The translations under genes and the position numbers were made by a program. A model generated the notes under the pieces. The model was given only the letters and a program-made list of their open reading frames with translations. It ran no database searches and was not told the DNA's origin. A stretch of DNA of 64,000 nt, from positions 2,680 to 66,679 of the forward strand of contig JADHZB010000706.1 in the NCBI GenBank assembly GCA_015657535.1, given 5' to 3'. Numbering within the stretch: position 1 is the first letter of the stretch; the number at the start of each line of letters is the position of its first letter. The stretch is from Nephromyces sp. MM_2019 (taxonomy: Eukaryota; Apicomplexa; Aconoidasida; Nephromycida). Shown in pieces: positions 48,201-60,300 of this stretch.

Positions 48201-51200
48201 ACCATTAGTAGCTCGATCAACTCGTAAAAAGGCAATAAATTATTAAAACTTACCTATTAACTCAGACTTATCAATAAAAAATCAAATTAGCACTTTCGGA
48301 GTAAATTGAAAAAAAAATTTCAGCGTAGAAGCAATCTTTCGGGAATCAACACAAAGAGGGAAGGAGAGCACACACAGAGAGGGAGAACAAATAGAGTACA
48401 CACAGAGAGGGAGGGCACAAACAAGCACAAATCACAGAGGGCACATACATACAACACGCGAGAAAAAAACCGAGTTGCCAATCTTAAAAAAGTTAAGCAT
48501 AATCGCCTAGGCTTCAAGCAGCAGGTTATAGCATAACTTTAAAAATTTTATTGGAAATTCAAAAAGCTGATAGCTCTAGAAGCATCTACTATTAAGCAAG
48601 AGAAATCTTCAAAACCTCTTTTTTTTTCTCTCAGCTTATGCGTATTCCTGAAGTTCAGTGTATCACTGAGACACAGTGTGTGGAAGAAAAATTACTCTTT
48701 AGGTAATGCAAAAGCATCCCTTCTCTAAAAAAATTCTGGTAGAGTTTCACAAGGTGTCTTTCAAAGTAGAGAAACATGAAAAACCCCCAGTTCTTAGATC
48801 TACTCAAGCATCTCAGAATGCTTTTTAAAGGTGTACATACACCTCTATCTCTTGCAAGCAAAGCACACCCTGAGCATATAAAAAAAAGCAATAAAAACAA
48901 AAAACTATATAAACAAATTATGGCCTAAAGAAAATTTTCTCGGCGATAATAAAATAAAATATATTTTACTATAATTTCTATACAAAACCACTCTAGCAGT
49001 CCAAGGTTTTTCTGCCTTCAAAATATCATCGGCAGGTGCAAATTTCCGCAGCTTGTTTTGAGCTTTACTCCAATTATATCACATCTTTTCTTAGAAAGAA
49101 AAAAAGATATTTTAGCTTCTTTAGAGCCAAGATTCAAGCTCTACAGCCAGATCCACAGCTTATTGTATATTCTTACTAATAAAAAAAGCTTGCCTACGCG
49201 AAGGCTATCCGACTGACTTTTTGAACACTTTGCTTTTACCCCGAAAATAAACAAGCTCTCCTGTTCTTGACACACACGAGTTATATAGTATTAAAAACGT
49301 TCATCACAAGCATTTAAGCATCAAAATGAATACTTACGTTTTTCCCGCTTAGAAAAAAAATTAGATATGTAGGTCATCCAAGAAAAAGAAGCTGTGCTTC
49401 TCTTTTGATTTTCAAGCATTACGTATTCTTTCAGTTTTTCAAGCGTTTCAAATTTGCTTCGCTCCGAGTCACTGGCGTACTTTACAAAGAATTGATGGTT
49501 TAGCAGAAAATCGGCGGATTTTCTTCTTTCAGGATCTCTTTGTAAGCAACCCTCTAGAAAATAGCAAAAACTTTTTTCAAAACCTTCATTTAAGTTTATC
49601 TTTGGAGAAGGTCCTTCTGATATCAAACGAAATAATTGCTTTTGCTTAATATTCTTTGGCCAAGGCGCCTCTCCGCAGGCTAATTCGTAAGTGATAATTC
49701 CAATTGACCAAATGTCAGCCTTAACATCGTAGCCGAAGGAAGGATTTTTAATAACTTCAGGAGCCATCCACTGAGGGGTTCCAATCAAGTCATAACACTT
49801 TTCGGTATCATCTGAGTCGGAAGAAGAGTTGAGTTACTTCTCTAGAAAAATGAAAATAGCACCCTGTATATACATCTTATTGGTGTATATACAGGTATCT
49901 CCATTCAAAAAGTTATCTAAGCATTTTTGAGTAGCTTAAGGAAAAGAAAAAATGCTACGCTATTTGGGTAACAGGAAACTTTATGTTAATTCTGAAATGC
50001 TTTATATAAGCAAAGAACCATAATTAAAACTATAAAGGCAAAAAAATTCCCGCGAAAGCTACTAAAAGAATGTCCTATAATGATAAAGTTTAAACTCAAG
50101 GCTTCAAAAAGTGTATTACAGCAATTACATTGAAAAAACATACAGAAAAAGCAGCAAAAAGTGTCAAATTATGCATAATAACTGCCTGCTAATGCTATAA
50201 ACAAAACCACCTGCTTTTTTCAAGAGGAAAATGAGCTTTTAGACTACAATACCGCTAGAATTGCGCTGCCAAACATCCGTGTCAAGGCAATTAATCTTTA
50301 CTGAATAGCATAAGCATAATTCCCACATCTTCAAATGCAATATGAGACAAAAAAATTCCAATGAATAATGGTTCCTCTTAATTCAAATTCTTTCAACCCA
50401 CTGGTTATCATACCACGCAATAAAAGAAACGAGAAAACTACCTAATTTAAGACCTCGCATTCCTAATTGCTAAGTAACGGTATTCTTTATAAAGTAGGAA
50501 ATATGTTATACAAACTAAAGTCCGGGAAGCTAAAAAGTATTTCAAGCATAGCATACGATTATGCTTGTACAGAATTGCTACTTTGAACGATTCAAGAATT
50601 CCTTCATCCCAGATGCAAATGGGTCTAGCAAAACTCTACCCGCTGTACGTACACTCACTGAATAGCAACGTCAAGATCGAAAGTAGCATATAGCACCAGA
50701 ACTTTGAAGAAAGCTTACGTGAAAATATATGGCTTATCCCAAAATCTATTAATTTAGCATTTCCATCAAAATCTAATAAAATATTTGATGCCTTAAGGTC
50801 TCTATGCAATATCGCCCGGTTACTGCTGCTAATTCCTTCATGTAGATATCTGACAGCCTCTAATACATCTTTCATCAAGAACGAGATAACCTTCTCAGGG
50901 AGAGGCCCACAACGCTTACAAAAATCCTTCAGTGAGCCGCCTGGAATGTACTCAGTTACTAAAACTAGATAACTCGGGGGCCACAAGAAAGCCTCATAAA
51001 ACTTTACAATGTTTGGATGATTGAGATAACTCAGCGTCAATGCTTCGTTCATTGATTGTGCTAAAGCCTTTCCCCCATCCGGACAGTGATAGGCTTCTAA
51101 AAAGTTTACGATTTTTATCGCAACGTTTGTGCGTGATTCTTCTCTATTTTCTGTGCGGTGATATTCCTCCGATCCTGGCATCAAGGTTGCTGCATCAGAC

Positions 51201-53539
51201 GCAATCTCATTAGCACTATTTCCCTGTTTCATGTGGCCAGAGTTTTTCTTCACATTTTCATGTAACTGCTCAAAATGGATGACGTCTTCATCCACAGCAG
51301 AGGCATCATTTAATGACCGTGGAACGGAATAAAAACTTTGGCTAGCAGCATCACTGAAATACTTTTCGGTAGTTTCTGATTTAAACTTTCCTGGGTCTCT
51401 ACGTGAAGATTTGCTGTTGGATAATAAAGCAGGTGGATGAGATGACCTGATATCGACCGATTCAAATTGCTGGCTAGATGCACATTTAGGGGCAATGGGC
51501 TGGAAAATTTTTGGATAAATCTGCTCGTAGATTTCAGCGAAATCCTGACTATCCCACCAATCGGAGAGTTCCTCTGGGTGTCGATATCCAATCCTTTTCC
51601 CAAGAAAGACGACGCCATTTGCGCCTTTTCCTAGCAGGTCGACAATTCGATACGCATTTAGCCCTTTTGAAAAAGTTAAACCCTTATTTTTGAATACACT
51701 CTCAGCAGCACTAGCATTAAGAAACCGGGTAAACTGACAAGACCCGCATAATTGGCCATATATAACATCACTGAACCCATTGTGTACCACCGAATCGATA
51801 GGAAAGGCTTCCATCAATTCTTTTACTTTTTCCAATAGAATTTTCGAATAATCTGCTCCCCGAGAGCGTAGGATGTCATCTGAAGCAACTTCTTGGGTAG
51901 AAAATGCAGGAGAAAGCGCCTTGCCCTGAGCTAAAACTCTACCGTCCCAACGGCCTACGGGCTTTAATTGCTTTGCAGCTGGCTCGCTGCTAGCTTCTTT
52001 TCCAGCGACCTCAATATCAGAGCTTATCATGCCCTTCAAATTCTCTTCACTGCTATTTGAACTGGAATCTCTCACAGTATTTGTAATAAAATGTCTCACG
52101 GCAAGATTATTAGCCCTTTCAGCAATAGGAAGTTCAGTGCCATGCGAAAGCCAGCCACTCGCATCAGAGCTGGCGTTTTCAATGCCATTAGAACTTTCCA
52201 GTTGTGACATTTTTTCATCATCTTCCAAAAAATCTTCAGTAGCAGTCAGCCTGCTAGATAAAGGAGGGCTGTAATTAACATTATTGCTTACCATAGAAGG
52301 AAGTCGCATCTGTGAGGAACTTGATGACTCCAAGCAAGAGCAAGAATCAGATAGCTGCTGTCTTTCAATTGACGGAGGCTTATTTGTTGTGAAGCCGAGG
52401 TTACCATCCGTACTTTCTTGAGTAATCCGTATGTTACCCTTCAAAGAAAGCAATTCTATCTCACAGGAGCTATCATCATTGCTGGGTAGCTCGTTCGCAT
52501 AAAATTCAGCACAAAAATCTTTCGGCCCTTCGCTACTGCCTTCAGATGCAGGCAGTCTAGCAGAGACACTGGTCCCCTCATTTTCTAGATTGTTAGCAGC
52601 AAAAGCTTCTATTTTAGCACCAATGGCAGCAGAATTTTCCAAAAAAAACAAAAGTAAAGACGGCTCCGATCTGCTCTTTTTTCCAATGCAAATAGAGGTA
52701 AAAGAATCAGGAGCTTTTCCTTCACCAAAAGTTTTTAGATTTTGAGCAGAAGGTAACCGTAAAGCAGATCTCTCTCCTATTGATGGCACTTCCTCCGAGA
52801 AATAGTAGGAGCTCGGGAGATGATTTGGTCCTTCGACTGATTCTCCTCTCGATAAAGAAACTGAGGTGGTCCCCGAGTGTTTTAACTCGCTCTTTATATT
52901 ATCACCAAAAGTTCTAATCTTCCTATCCCGAACGCTTATGCCAACCCTATAATCCATTACGTTGAAATCTCTTATATTCAGTTGTCCACTACTCCCCAAT
53001 TTTTGAGTATAAATAATCCCTCTAGCTGTTTCAGCTGCATGGTGTGATACGGGCGTGCTGTGTGCTCGCGCCTTAAACCGTAGATAATTCTTGGAGTCAC
53101 CTCGGGAAGCCGCATTTGTGGTGATTGATGAACCATTGGACTCCGACTGCAACGACCTCTTTGACGTAAAAACTTCATATCGAGGGTTGAACATAGATTG
53201 ATGAGTAGCAGCGTTTAAAAATAGGGAATTATTCAAAGTCATGCGATTATTTCTGTCAATGCTACTGAGCTTCTTGGCACATGCCCTAAAACTCTCTTGC
53301 TTCCCATTTAATAGAGAAATTTGGCTAATCCTTTTCTTGTAGTATAAGTGGGCCAAATTTCTTTTTTTTTTTTGGTACTGATAACTCCTAATACAGGCAA
53401 GCCTCAAATTGGCACCGTTTATACCATCTAAATCTTTAAATGGAGTACTCAACTCAAAATTCTTCTTGCTAATGAAACCAGCACTAAACGGCATAAGGTT
53501 GCCCCTTCCGATATGATTACACACGGTACTGTGTGACAT
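45276..53539 (-). CDS. STE/MAPKKK-like Ser/Thr kinase with long N-terminus and N-lobe insert
   Basis: Exons in transcription order: 53539-50719, 49811-49338, 47903-47731, 47498-47450, 46640-46542, 45382-45276. Phases agree and the product is 1,240 residues. The ATG at 53539 is the first in frame after an upstream stop. Residues 1 to about 620 are Ser-rich and probably disordered. The kinase begins at YRIVDLLGKGANGVVFLGKR (about 630-649). About 150 mostly polar residues then intervene before NVAIKIV (Lys about 809), where ordinary kinases need only a short beta-hairpin. The rest is canonical: NHPNIVKFYEAF, TEYIPGGSLKDF, HRDLKASNILLD (about 912), DFG (about 932), GTPQWMAPEV, DVKADIWSIGIITYELA and a closing ERRKSADFLLNH. 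HRDLKASN with GTPxWMAPEV points to STE11/STE20-type kinases. All catalytic residues are present, so it should be active. The last four exons (charged tail) are supported only by splice sites and phase, and the end is uncertain. Introns hold most of the A-rich sequence at 45-49 kb. Confidence 0.88.
48361..48449. repeat. Purine-rich repeat (about 30-bp unit, three degenerate copies) in kinase intron
   Basis: CACACACAGAGAGGGAG recurs with AGTACACACAGAGAGGGAG and a degenerate third AATCACAGAGGGCAC. It lies in the intron 47904-49337. The Arg/Glu/Thr-rich plus-strand frame over it is a repeat artefact, antisense to the kinase gene. Confidence 0.75.
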
Positions 53540-53699
53540 CTTGTGGCAGCCTGTAGTGTGACATTGACAAAAGAAAGTTCTTTCTTTGTTCACTAAATAT
53601 GCAACTTATAAAGTGAATGACAGACAAGATTCATCTATATGGGGTATTTTTATATCTTACAAACAGGCAATAGCCCAGGAGCTATAGCAGCTTATATTA

Positions 53700-55326
53700 T
53701 TAAAGAGATGATAGCACTCTGCCTGCATATCGAACCTTTAGCACAGCTCTCGGCCGGTGCAAAATAAGCCTTGCTAATTTTCCATCTACAGAAAAAGATT
53801 TTGTACCCACCCTGCACACTTTATCCGGTACCTCACTCAATTTATAGCTACTAGGGGATATCCAACAAAAAATTGAAATATGCATATGAACGAGCTTGAT
53901 TTCATTCGTAAAATTACTCGTTTCACTTGCGGTGCAGCAAAAGGAAACTCAAGCAGTGGACCCAGAATGCCAAGTCCTCAAGCTCACCGCCAATAGGAAT
54001 CCTCCATCCTCTGCGATTAACTTTATGAAATATTTTGTGCCTTAAAAGGCTTCCAATAATTCTTTTCGGGTAAGCATGCATACTAAGAATAAGCTGACAA
54101 AATAAAGTACTTGAATGGATATCAAATCGATGGCACATACTCGAAGCCAATGCCTTAAAATATCTCCTAGAAAAGTTCAGCTCAGTGAAAGGCCTCCTAC
54201 CATTCATAGGAATAGTTTTTACGGCATTTATCACACTATAATGACTTTCTGCCGACAGGCTTAATTCTCTATAAATATTATACAAAATGGCAGCTTTTTT
54301 CCTAAAACGAAAAACCTTAAATTTATCTGACATTGTGCTGCCATTTCGCTTCGTCCTCCTTCGAGCAGTTGGGATAACAACCTTAGAGTTTGGCGGCATA
54401 CAAGTTACAGTATGACATAGCTGTGTGCTTGAATTTCTTTCGCTTGATACATGATGGCGCATCAGTATAAACTTCACCAGTTTGCACAATTCTCTAAATC
54501 CAAGCTCTGCTTTGAAGAATATGCCCCTGAGTGCAGCAACTGACTTCATTGCAAAAGCTGGGCAGCTTAAACTTTGAAAAAAACAGTCAAATTGAGATAA
54601 GAGAATGCGATTATAGCTGAAAAGTGGAAGCACACTTTTGAGACTATCTAGGACACGCGTGGTTAACAGCTCCTCAGTGGGGTCAAGCAATGAAAAAAAG
54701 GTCAAAGATTTACTTCGTGGAGATTTACTCTTTAAATCGGCTCTTTCAACTCGATTGAAGCAACTTATAAGAAACATGATACACTTTTTTTGAGAGCAGC
54801 TCAACATTTTATGAGTTTTTTTGTGCGTGTCTTTAGAATGATACACTAGTCCAGAGGCAGTAAATCTACATCCGTAGAACCCCAGAAACATCATAGCAAC
54901 TCGTCGATTTCTCAGTCTCCTTTCAAGTCGGGGATTATTTATAGGCCGCAACTTGCTGGAGCAATAATTATCTCGGCTGCAACTGGAGGCATGAACATTG
55001 AAATACACACAATTCAATTTTCCATAATAAGTTTCGGTCTCAAACTTAGTAGTGCTCAAAAGCTCAAAACGTTCAGGCAAGCCATAGAAGCTTTCAGTAG
55101 AGTTAACTGGTAAAACGGGGAACCCAAGAGTAGGCCGGTTTGAAACACAATATACCACTTCTCTTATGCCTCTCTCTTTATGGCATCCAGATACTTTATA
55201 AATGCTAGCTTCACTGGAATTGCTAATTTCCGCTTCATAATTCGGAGCTGAAGACAAGCAATAATAATCTAATGAGTAGGACCAAGAACTGCCTTCGTTG
55301 TGCAATATCGGGACCTTCATACGCAT
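53700..55326 (-). CDS. Unrecognised basic protein, 467-515 residues
   Basis: A 467-codon open frame runs from ATG 55326 to a stop at 53923, far longer than chance in this composition. A donor AA|GTGAAA at 53926 and an acceptor (CCCTAGTAG) at 53850 give an alternative. That 79-base intron would bypass the stop and add 49 residues ending at 53700 (YKLSEVPDKVCRVG... ARLILHRPRAVLK), for 515 in total. The protein is rich in Arg, Lys, Cys, Ser and Leu. It has a run of hydrophobic helices in the middle (KLVKFILMRHH), a basic patch (ARRRTKRNGS) and a conserved-looking C-terminal part (KVNRRGWRIPIGGELEDL). I recognise no domain; a helical-repeat RNA-binding protein is one guess. An in-frame TGA precedes the ATG, supporting it as the start. 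The kinase ATG is only about 160 bases downstream of the longer form, so the two genes are tightly packed on the same strand. Confidence 0.65.
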
Positions 55327-55580
55327 GAGAAAAGAATTTCACTGAATTATAGGGTTTAACTCTCCAAAAAATAAGTTGTGAGCAAAAAAAAGAGTTCTTT
55401 CGTAGAAAGGAGTAAGCTAAATCATACTACAGGGGAAAATACAAAAAAATATGCCAAGTTTAATAAGAGCCAGCAAGATCAAGCCAGATGCAAAATTTAA
55501 AGAAAAAAGTCTACTAGCTCTTTATATAAAAGGAGGCAAAAAATGGTCATGCATTGCACGCACACAACATATCGAATCAA

Positions 55581-57303
55581 TCAAATGACCGGATTACCGG
55601 ATTGGTTCTCGTCACGTAAATCAGCGCCAAGGTACTTTAATTTCATTTCCCTTTTAGGTCCTTCGTAACTCATTCTCTCAAAGTCATATATGAAGCCTTG
55701 GAGGTTTTTTGACTGCACATTATAAATTCGTTTTTGGAGCTATCAGTGCGATATTTAGATGTCACATTCCCGATAAAGGTGGTACAAGATTTCTGATTTT
55801 GCCGACTATTTCAGCACTAAAAGAAGCCAAATCATACCAGTAAAAATTTCAATAAATTAAGAGCAATTTTGGGGACAAATATGCAGGAAAAGTTGCATGC
55901 CTTACCTGTTTACAATAATTTCTTTCACGAGAAGCTACAAAAGCCTTGCTCTGCCTACGATGTAGACGCTGACTCAACTTAACCGTAGGCGGTACACGTG
56001 AGGGGGCCAAAACAGGGAAACAAAAAATATCTGAAATAGAATTTTGGTGAATCTTGTCATCCGGTGTTTTTTCATGCAATAAATTTATAGAGTGCCCCTG
56101 ATGGCACCCTTTAAATTCCTCTTTTTCGCTAGAGGTTGATGGCCATGTGGGCTGAAAACTATTAGAAAACTTCCCTTTAGGTTTTAACGATCCTATCAGT
56201 ATTCCTGGTTCGCATACAGAGTGCTGATTTGATTGCTTATCCAGTTCGAATAAATAGCGGCTTTGAGGATGAAGATTCGGCTGGGAAGATATGATACAAC
56301 TTTCACTTCCTGAAGAGCTCTGGTGAGCAGGTCGCGTCGGCGACAGTTCAACTTCTAACAGGCTGTTAAATTTCTTTACCGAAAAAGGCTGCTCGTTCTT
56401 TAAAAAAGTTTGCACCCTAGGATGTGAAGATTCAACTTTTGACACAACGGCTATGTTATGCTCATCTGGTAAATAGGGACTTTTATACCAAATAGAGGCC
56501 GAGTTAGCGCGCGGTGTGGAGTAAGTTTGAAGAGGCTCTTCAAAGTCAGAGCATTGAAAGTGGGGTGCCTCGTAGTGACCAAAAAGAGCTTGCCGGGCAC
56601 TGCCAAAGCTAGATTCTAAAATATGCTTTTTAGCCGAGTGAGAGGATACTGAATGAACATTATCACTACAAATTCCAGGGGATGATGCAAGAAAATTTGA
56701 ATTTACGACATTTGAGTTCTTATATTTTTCTCTTGGCTGGGTGATAGAGTCAAGGCAAGTCGTTTTATCACTTAATATTAAAGCTTCTGGACAATACAAA
56801 ACTGTATCTTTCCTATCAGCGTTGCCTGCCAGGCTCATGAAATCTCCAGCGCTTGATAACTTACAACTAACTTCATCTGCTATCATGCCATGATTCTCAG
56901 TGGAGTTTGCACAGCCAGAATCGTGCTTCTGGGAATTTTGAAAATTCTCTTGTGTTGGGGTAGCAAAAAAATTGCATTTAATTTCGCTCTCCACAGCTGC
57001 AGAAGCATCAAACAAGACATCAGGCTGGCTATGCTTGGGAGTAACTGCCCCTCTTAATGAAGCAAATAGCTGGCTAATCTTCGCAAAGTAGCCTCCATCA
57101 GTGCCCTCAGCGGTATCAGGGGAAGCATCTTGGGTTTGTTTCCAAAACGCTGTTCCATCAGTATTCTTAGTAACTGCTGCAAAATCTGGGTTCAATAAAC
57201 GGTCGCCATCCATGGATGGGGGCAGCATAGCTCCCGTGTCTTTACACGAACTATTATAAGGTTCAACTGGCTTATGAGCTGCAGGAGCATCATTACTTCC
57301 CAT
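55581..57303 (-). CDS. Unrecognised Ser-rich protein, 509 residues
   Basis: Exon 1 is 57303-55906 (466 codons) and ends in a strong donor (AAACAG|GTAAGG). Exon 2 is 55712-55581 and enters in phase 0 from a TGCAG acceptor. It reads SKNLQGFIYDFERMSYEG, a charged stretch, then LKYLGADLRDENQ and a TGA. Residues 1-440 are Ser/Asn/Pro-rich low-complexity sequence with no transmembrane segments and scattered SP/TP sites (AVTPK, LSPTRP), suggesting a disordered, possibly phosphorylated scaffold. The second exon gives a compact basic C-terminus that looks more conserved in character than the rest. No family is recognised. The unspliced frame stops 18 codons past the donor, so a missed splice would only change the C-terminus. 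It lies upstream of, and on the same strand as, the 53.7-55.3 kb gene. Confidence 0.75.
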
Positions 57304-60300
57304 TTCGCCGTGTGATGTACGTAGCGAGCAAGTTCAACTTCAGTCTTCGGCGTGCACAAGCGCACCAAATTATATCAAAATAAACCAAAAAAAGTGGAAA
57401 GAAAGTTAAGACCGTAGGACGCAAAAGTTCAAGCAAAAAAAGACAAGATATTTTCTTACTGACACCGTGTATAATTTTTTGACTGAAAAAGTAGAATTTT
57501 AACGCTAAGCCCCAAAGCATTGGAAGTTTTACTCGCTGGCTAACAAAATCTGCTATAAATGCTAAATTTAACTTATGCATGTGTTCTTCAAACAGGTGAA
57601 TTAAACAAATTTCATAGGAGAGAACCTAATCAACAAAGCTAACTTTTATGTGATTACCGAAAGCATGGCTCAAGTGACGCATTCAGCTGACGTGAAAAAA
57701 ATGCCAGAAAATTCTATATCATATTTCTTGAAAACCTAGTCATGAGCAGACGGCAATAATTATCGCAGAAATATCAAAAGTGAAACAATTTCCCGGGATT
57801 GAACATACTTATATCACCTATAGTTGTTCTTTGCAGCAAAATTATAAATTATCTGCAGATTATCTCGCAAATTTATGCAAAAAGAATGATCATTGGATCG
57901 ATAAATTTAATGCAGCTAGTAAAGTTCCTTATTACTCTAAGAAATAGAGGGAACTCAGCTGCTGGGCGAAATCATTCCGTATTTCTCAAATTTTCCCCAA
58001 ATAAAAGTACTCACTGCTAAGGTACATAAAATACATGGCATTACTACCTCCTTCAGTTAATAAACAACACTTCTTCAAGTGGGCATAAGCACAAGATACA
58101 TGAGGCTTGTACGAAAAACGCCAGCCTTTAAAGCACCTTTGACCAAATTGTGACACACGTACTACCTGCAGCTAAGTAGTCAGATCCTCTTAAAATACCC
58201 ATTAGTACTGAAATAGAAAAATTTAGGGTCGATTTCGTCAACAATGATAGCCCAAGTAAACGGTAGATTCATCGAGGCCGAAAGAAAACGGGTACAAGTC
58301 CATGCATAGCCGAACCGAAACATACACGCAGCTCAAGCACTTCATAAAGAAATAATTCATTCCAACTACTATTTTCTGCAAAGCCCATATAAAAAAATCT
58401 TTCAACTCATTTCCTTATCCTTTATCTTTCCATGGCTAAAGACATAAGGTGTACAACTTCAGCTTCATACTCTTGAGAAATTGCAGATTCAGCGCATATT
58501 ATAACGCCAAATTATAAAAGCGCCGCTGGTTTACAGATATTTCAGTGATGCTTTATAATTCCTTCATTATTACATCATCATATTGTGACTATGACTTTGT
58601 AAAAGACTTAGTTTTTAAGAAACAGTCATTTCCATGGAATATTTCACGACAAAGTGATAATAGCATATTAACCGTAACATTTAAATCATGGCCTAAGGGT
58701 GTCTTTAATAAACAGAAGCACATCTATGGATGGATTAAGTGCCAAAAACTGTAAACTTTTAAGAAAACAATGAAAGTATGCGCTACCGTAGGTGAAGCAT
58801 GTGATCTTTAGAGCGTGCCACAAAGTGATCATCAATAATGCAGCCTATAATTCAGCCACTAAATGTGGTGAGTATGACACCATTGGTTCTCTTCTAGCCA
58901 AGAAGCCGGTGTCAAATTAATTTTTTCCCACCAGCGACTGTACTGCCGTGGTGAAGGTCCCTGCCCTCACCCTCAAGTGGAAATCTGGCCATGGGTACCA
59001 ACTTAAACCTCCAGAAGGGGCTCGCCCATATAAAGAAGTGAAATAACTATGAAATTCATGATTGTGACTAAAGCAAGACAAAGCGCTGTAAGGCCTCAAC
59101 TATGAATGGTGAAACATCAGGCCAGCATTCTCGTGTTCCGCGCCTAACGCTTCAATGCAAACAGATATACATACCAATCCCATTTAAAGAGGATTACACC
59201 AACCTGCGCTAAATTTTTCTATGACCCAGCCATTCAGGAGGTACTGCATCAATTTCAAACCAATATTTTAGGAAATTCAACGCTTTGGAGACATATGCAG
59301 CCAGAAAAAAATTACACTAATGCCACAGAGCAAAATTTGCAGGGTTGACGTGTTCCAACAAAAATTTCATTTACAAAAACACCTCTAAAGAATAAATCAT
59401 TCTGCTGCTTTCCTTGTTGGCAGGATCAGCGGGTATAATTCATGAAGATACTCTCCAAATACCCAAACTGAAATGAGATGCTGGGATCTCTTTCAACTTT
59501 ACTGAGCCTCAGCATCTCTACGAGTAATGTTGTGAAAGATGAGCCACCCGTTTTCCAGTGTTCCAGAAGGTAAGCACAGGCGAGCTAAGTCAAGAGGCCA
59601 CGTTGGGCGCCGGCACCGCAGGATTAGTTGTACCCATATAGACTCTGTGTGAGGTTAAGAGCAAAGAGCAGTAATGCTATCCCCAGACAACATGGTACAT
59701 GCAAAAGGTAGTTGCATTGCTACGCTTCGACCTGAAAATGTACTTGGAAACATCTTCAGTCGGCCTAGCTGAAAGTTTGCAGATACCATACATCAATTCC
59801 ATGCTGTCTAAGCTTTAGATTTTTTTGAATCCTCTGTTGTATGTTTGCATCTTAACACGCGGGCGCACGAACCTTAGACTTAACCCTGTTGGACTTTTAG
59901 TAAAAATGTACTGTAATTGCCGCGGAAAGTAAAAGAGCAGATGCAGCTCCCCTAATTTCCCCCAGGTACCTCCAATTAAAGCTGATCTTTTTTTGGCATG
60001 CTTTTAATATGGAAGTTTGTACTATACAAATGCTGCTACAAACCCTAGGTACCATATAACTAGGTCATTTTTCACCAGCAAGGAGAATATCGTCCGATCG
60101 TCGCCCTTGACATGGAGCTTTGTGCCGCTCTTACTATGGGAACTGTCAGTAATATTGTAAATACTGTGTTATTTCAAACAAAATGAATTATGCTAGTGCC
60201 ATGCTCATACTAATTTTTTTTATTACATCGCGCACTGGAGCAACAGAGCACGACATGCTCATACGCCTGCTTTAAGCCCAAATTATATCTGTTGTAGATA

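Noticed and set aside
58935..59046. Plus-strand exon-like segment after CCCACCAG, reading DCTAVVKVPALTLKWKSG
   Set aside because: It ends in a stop with no upstream exon in a matching phase.
59539..59569. Possible start exon (ATG ... GAAG|GTAAGC)
   Set aside because: No downstream plus-strand exon accepts its phase without an immediate stop.
60079..60156. Plus-strand exon-like segment with a good acceptor and a GTAAAT donor
   Set aside because: Two frames are open, no neighbouring exon connects, and no family is recognised.
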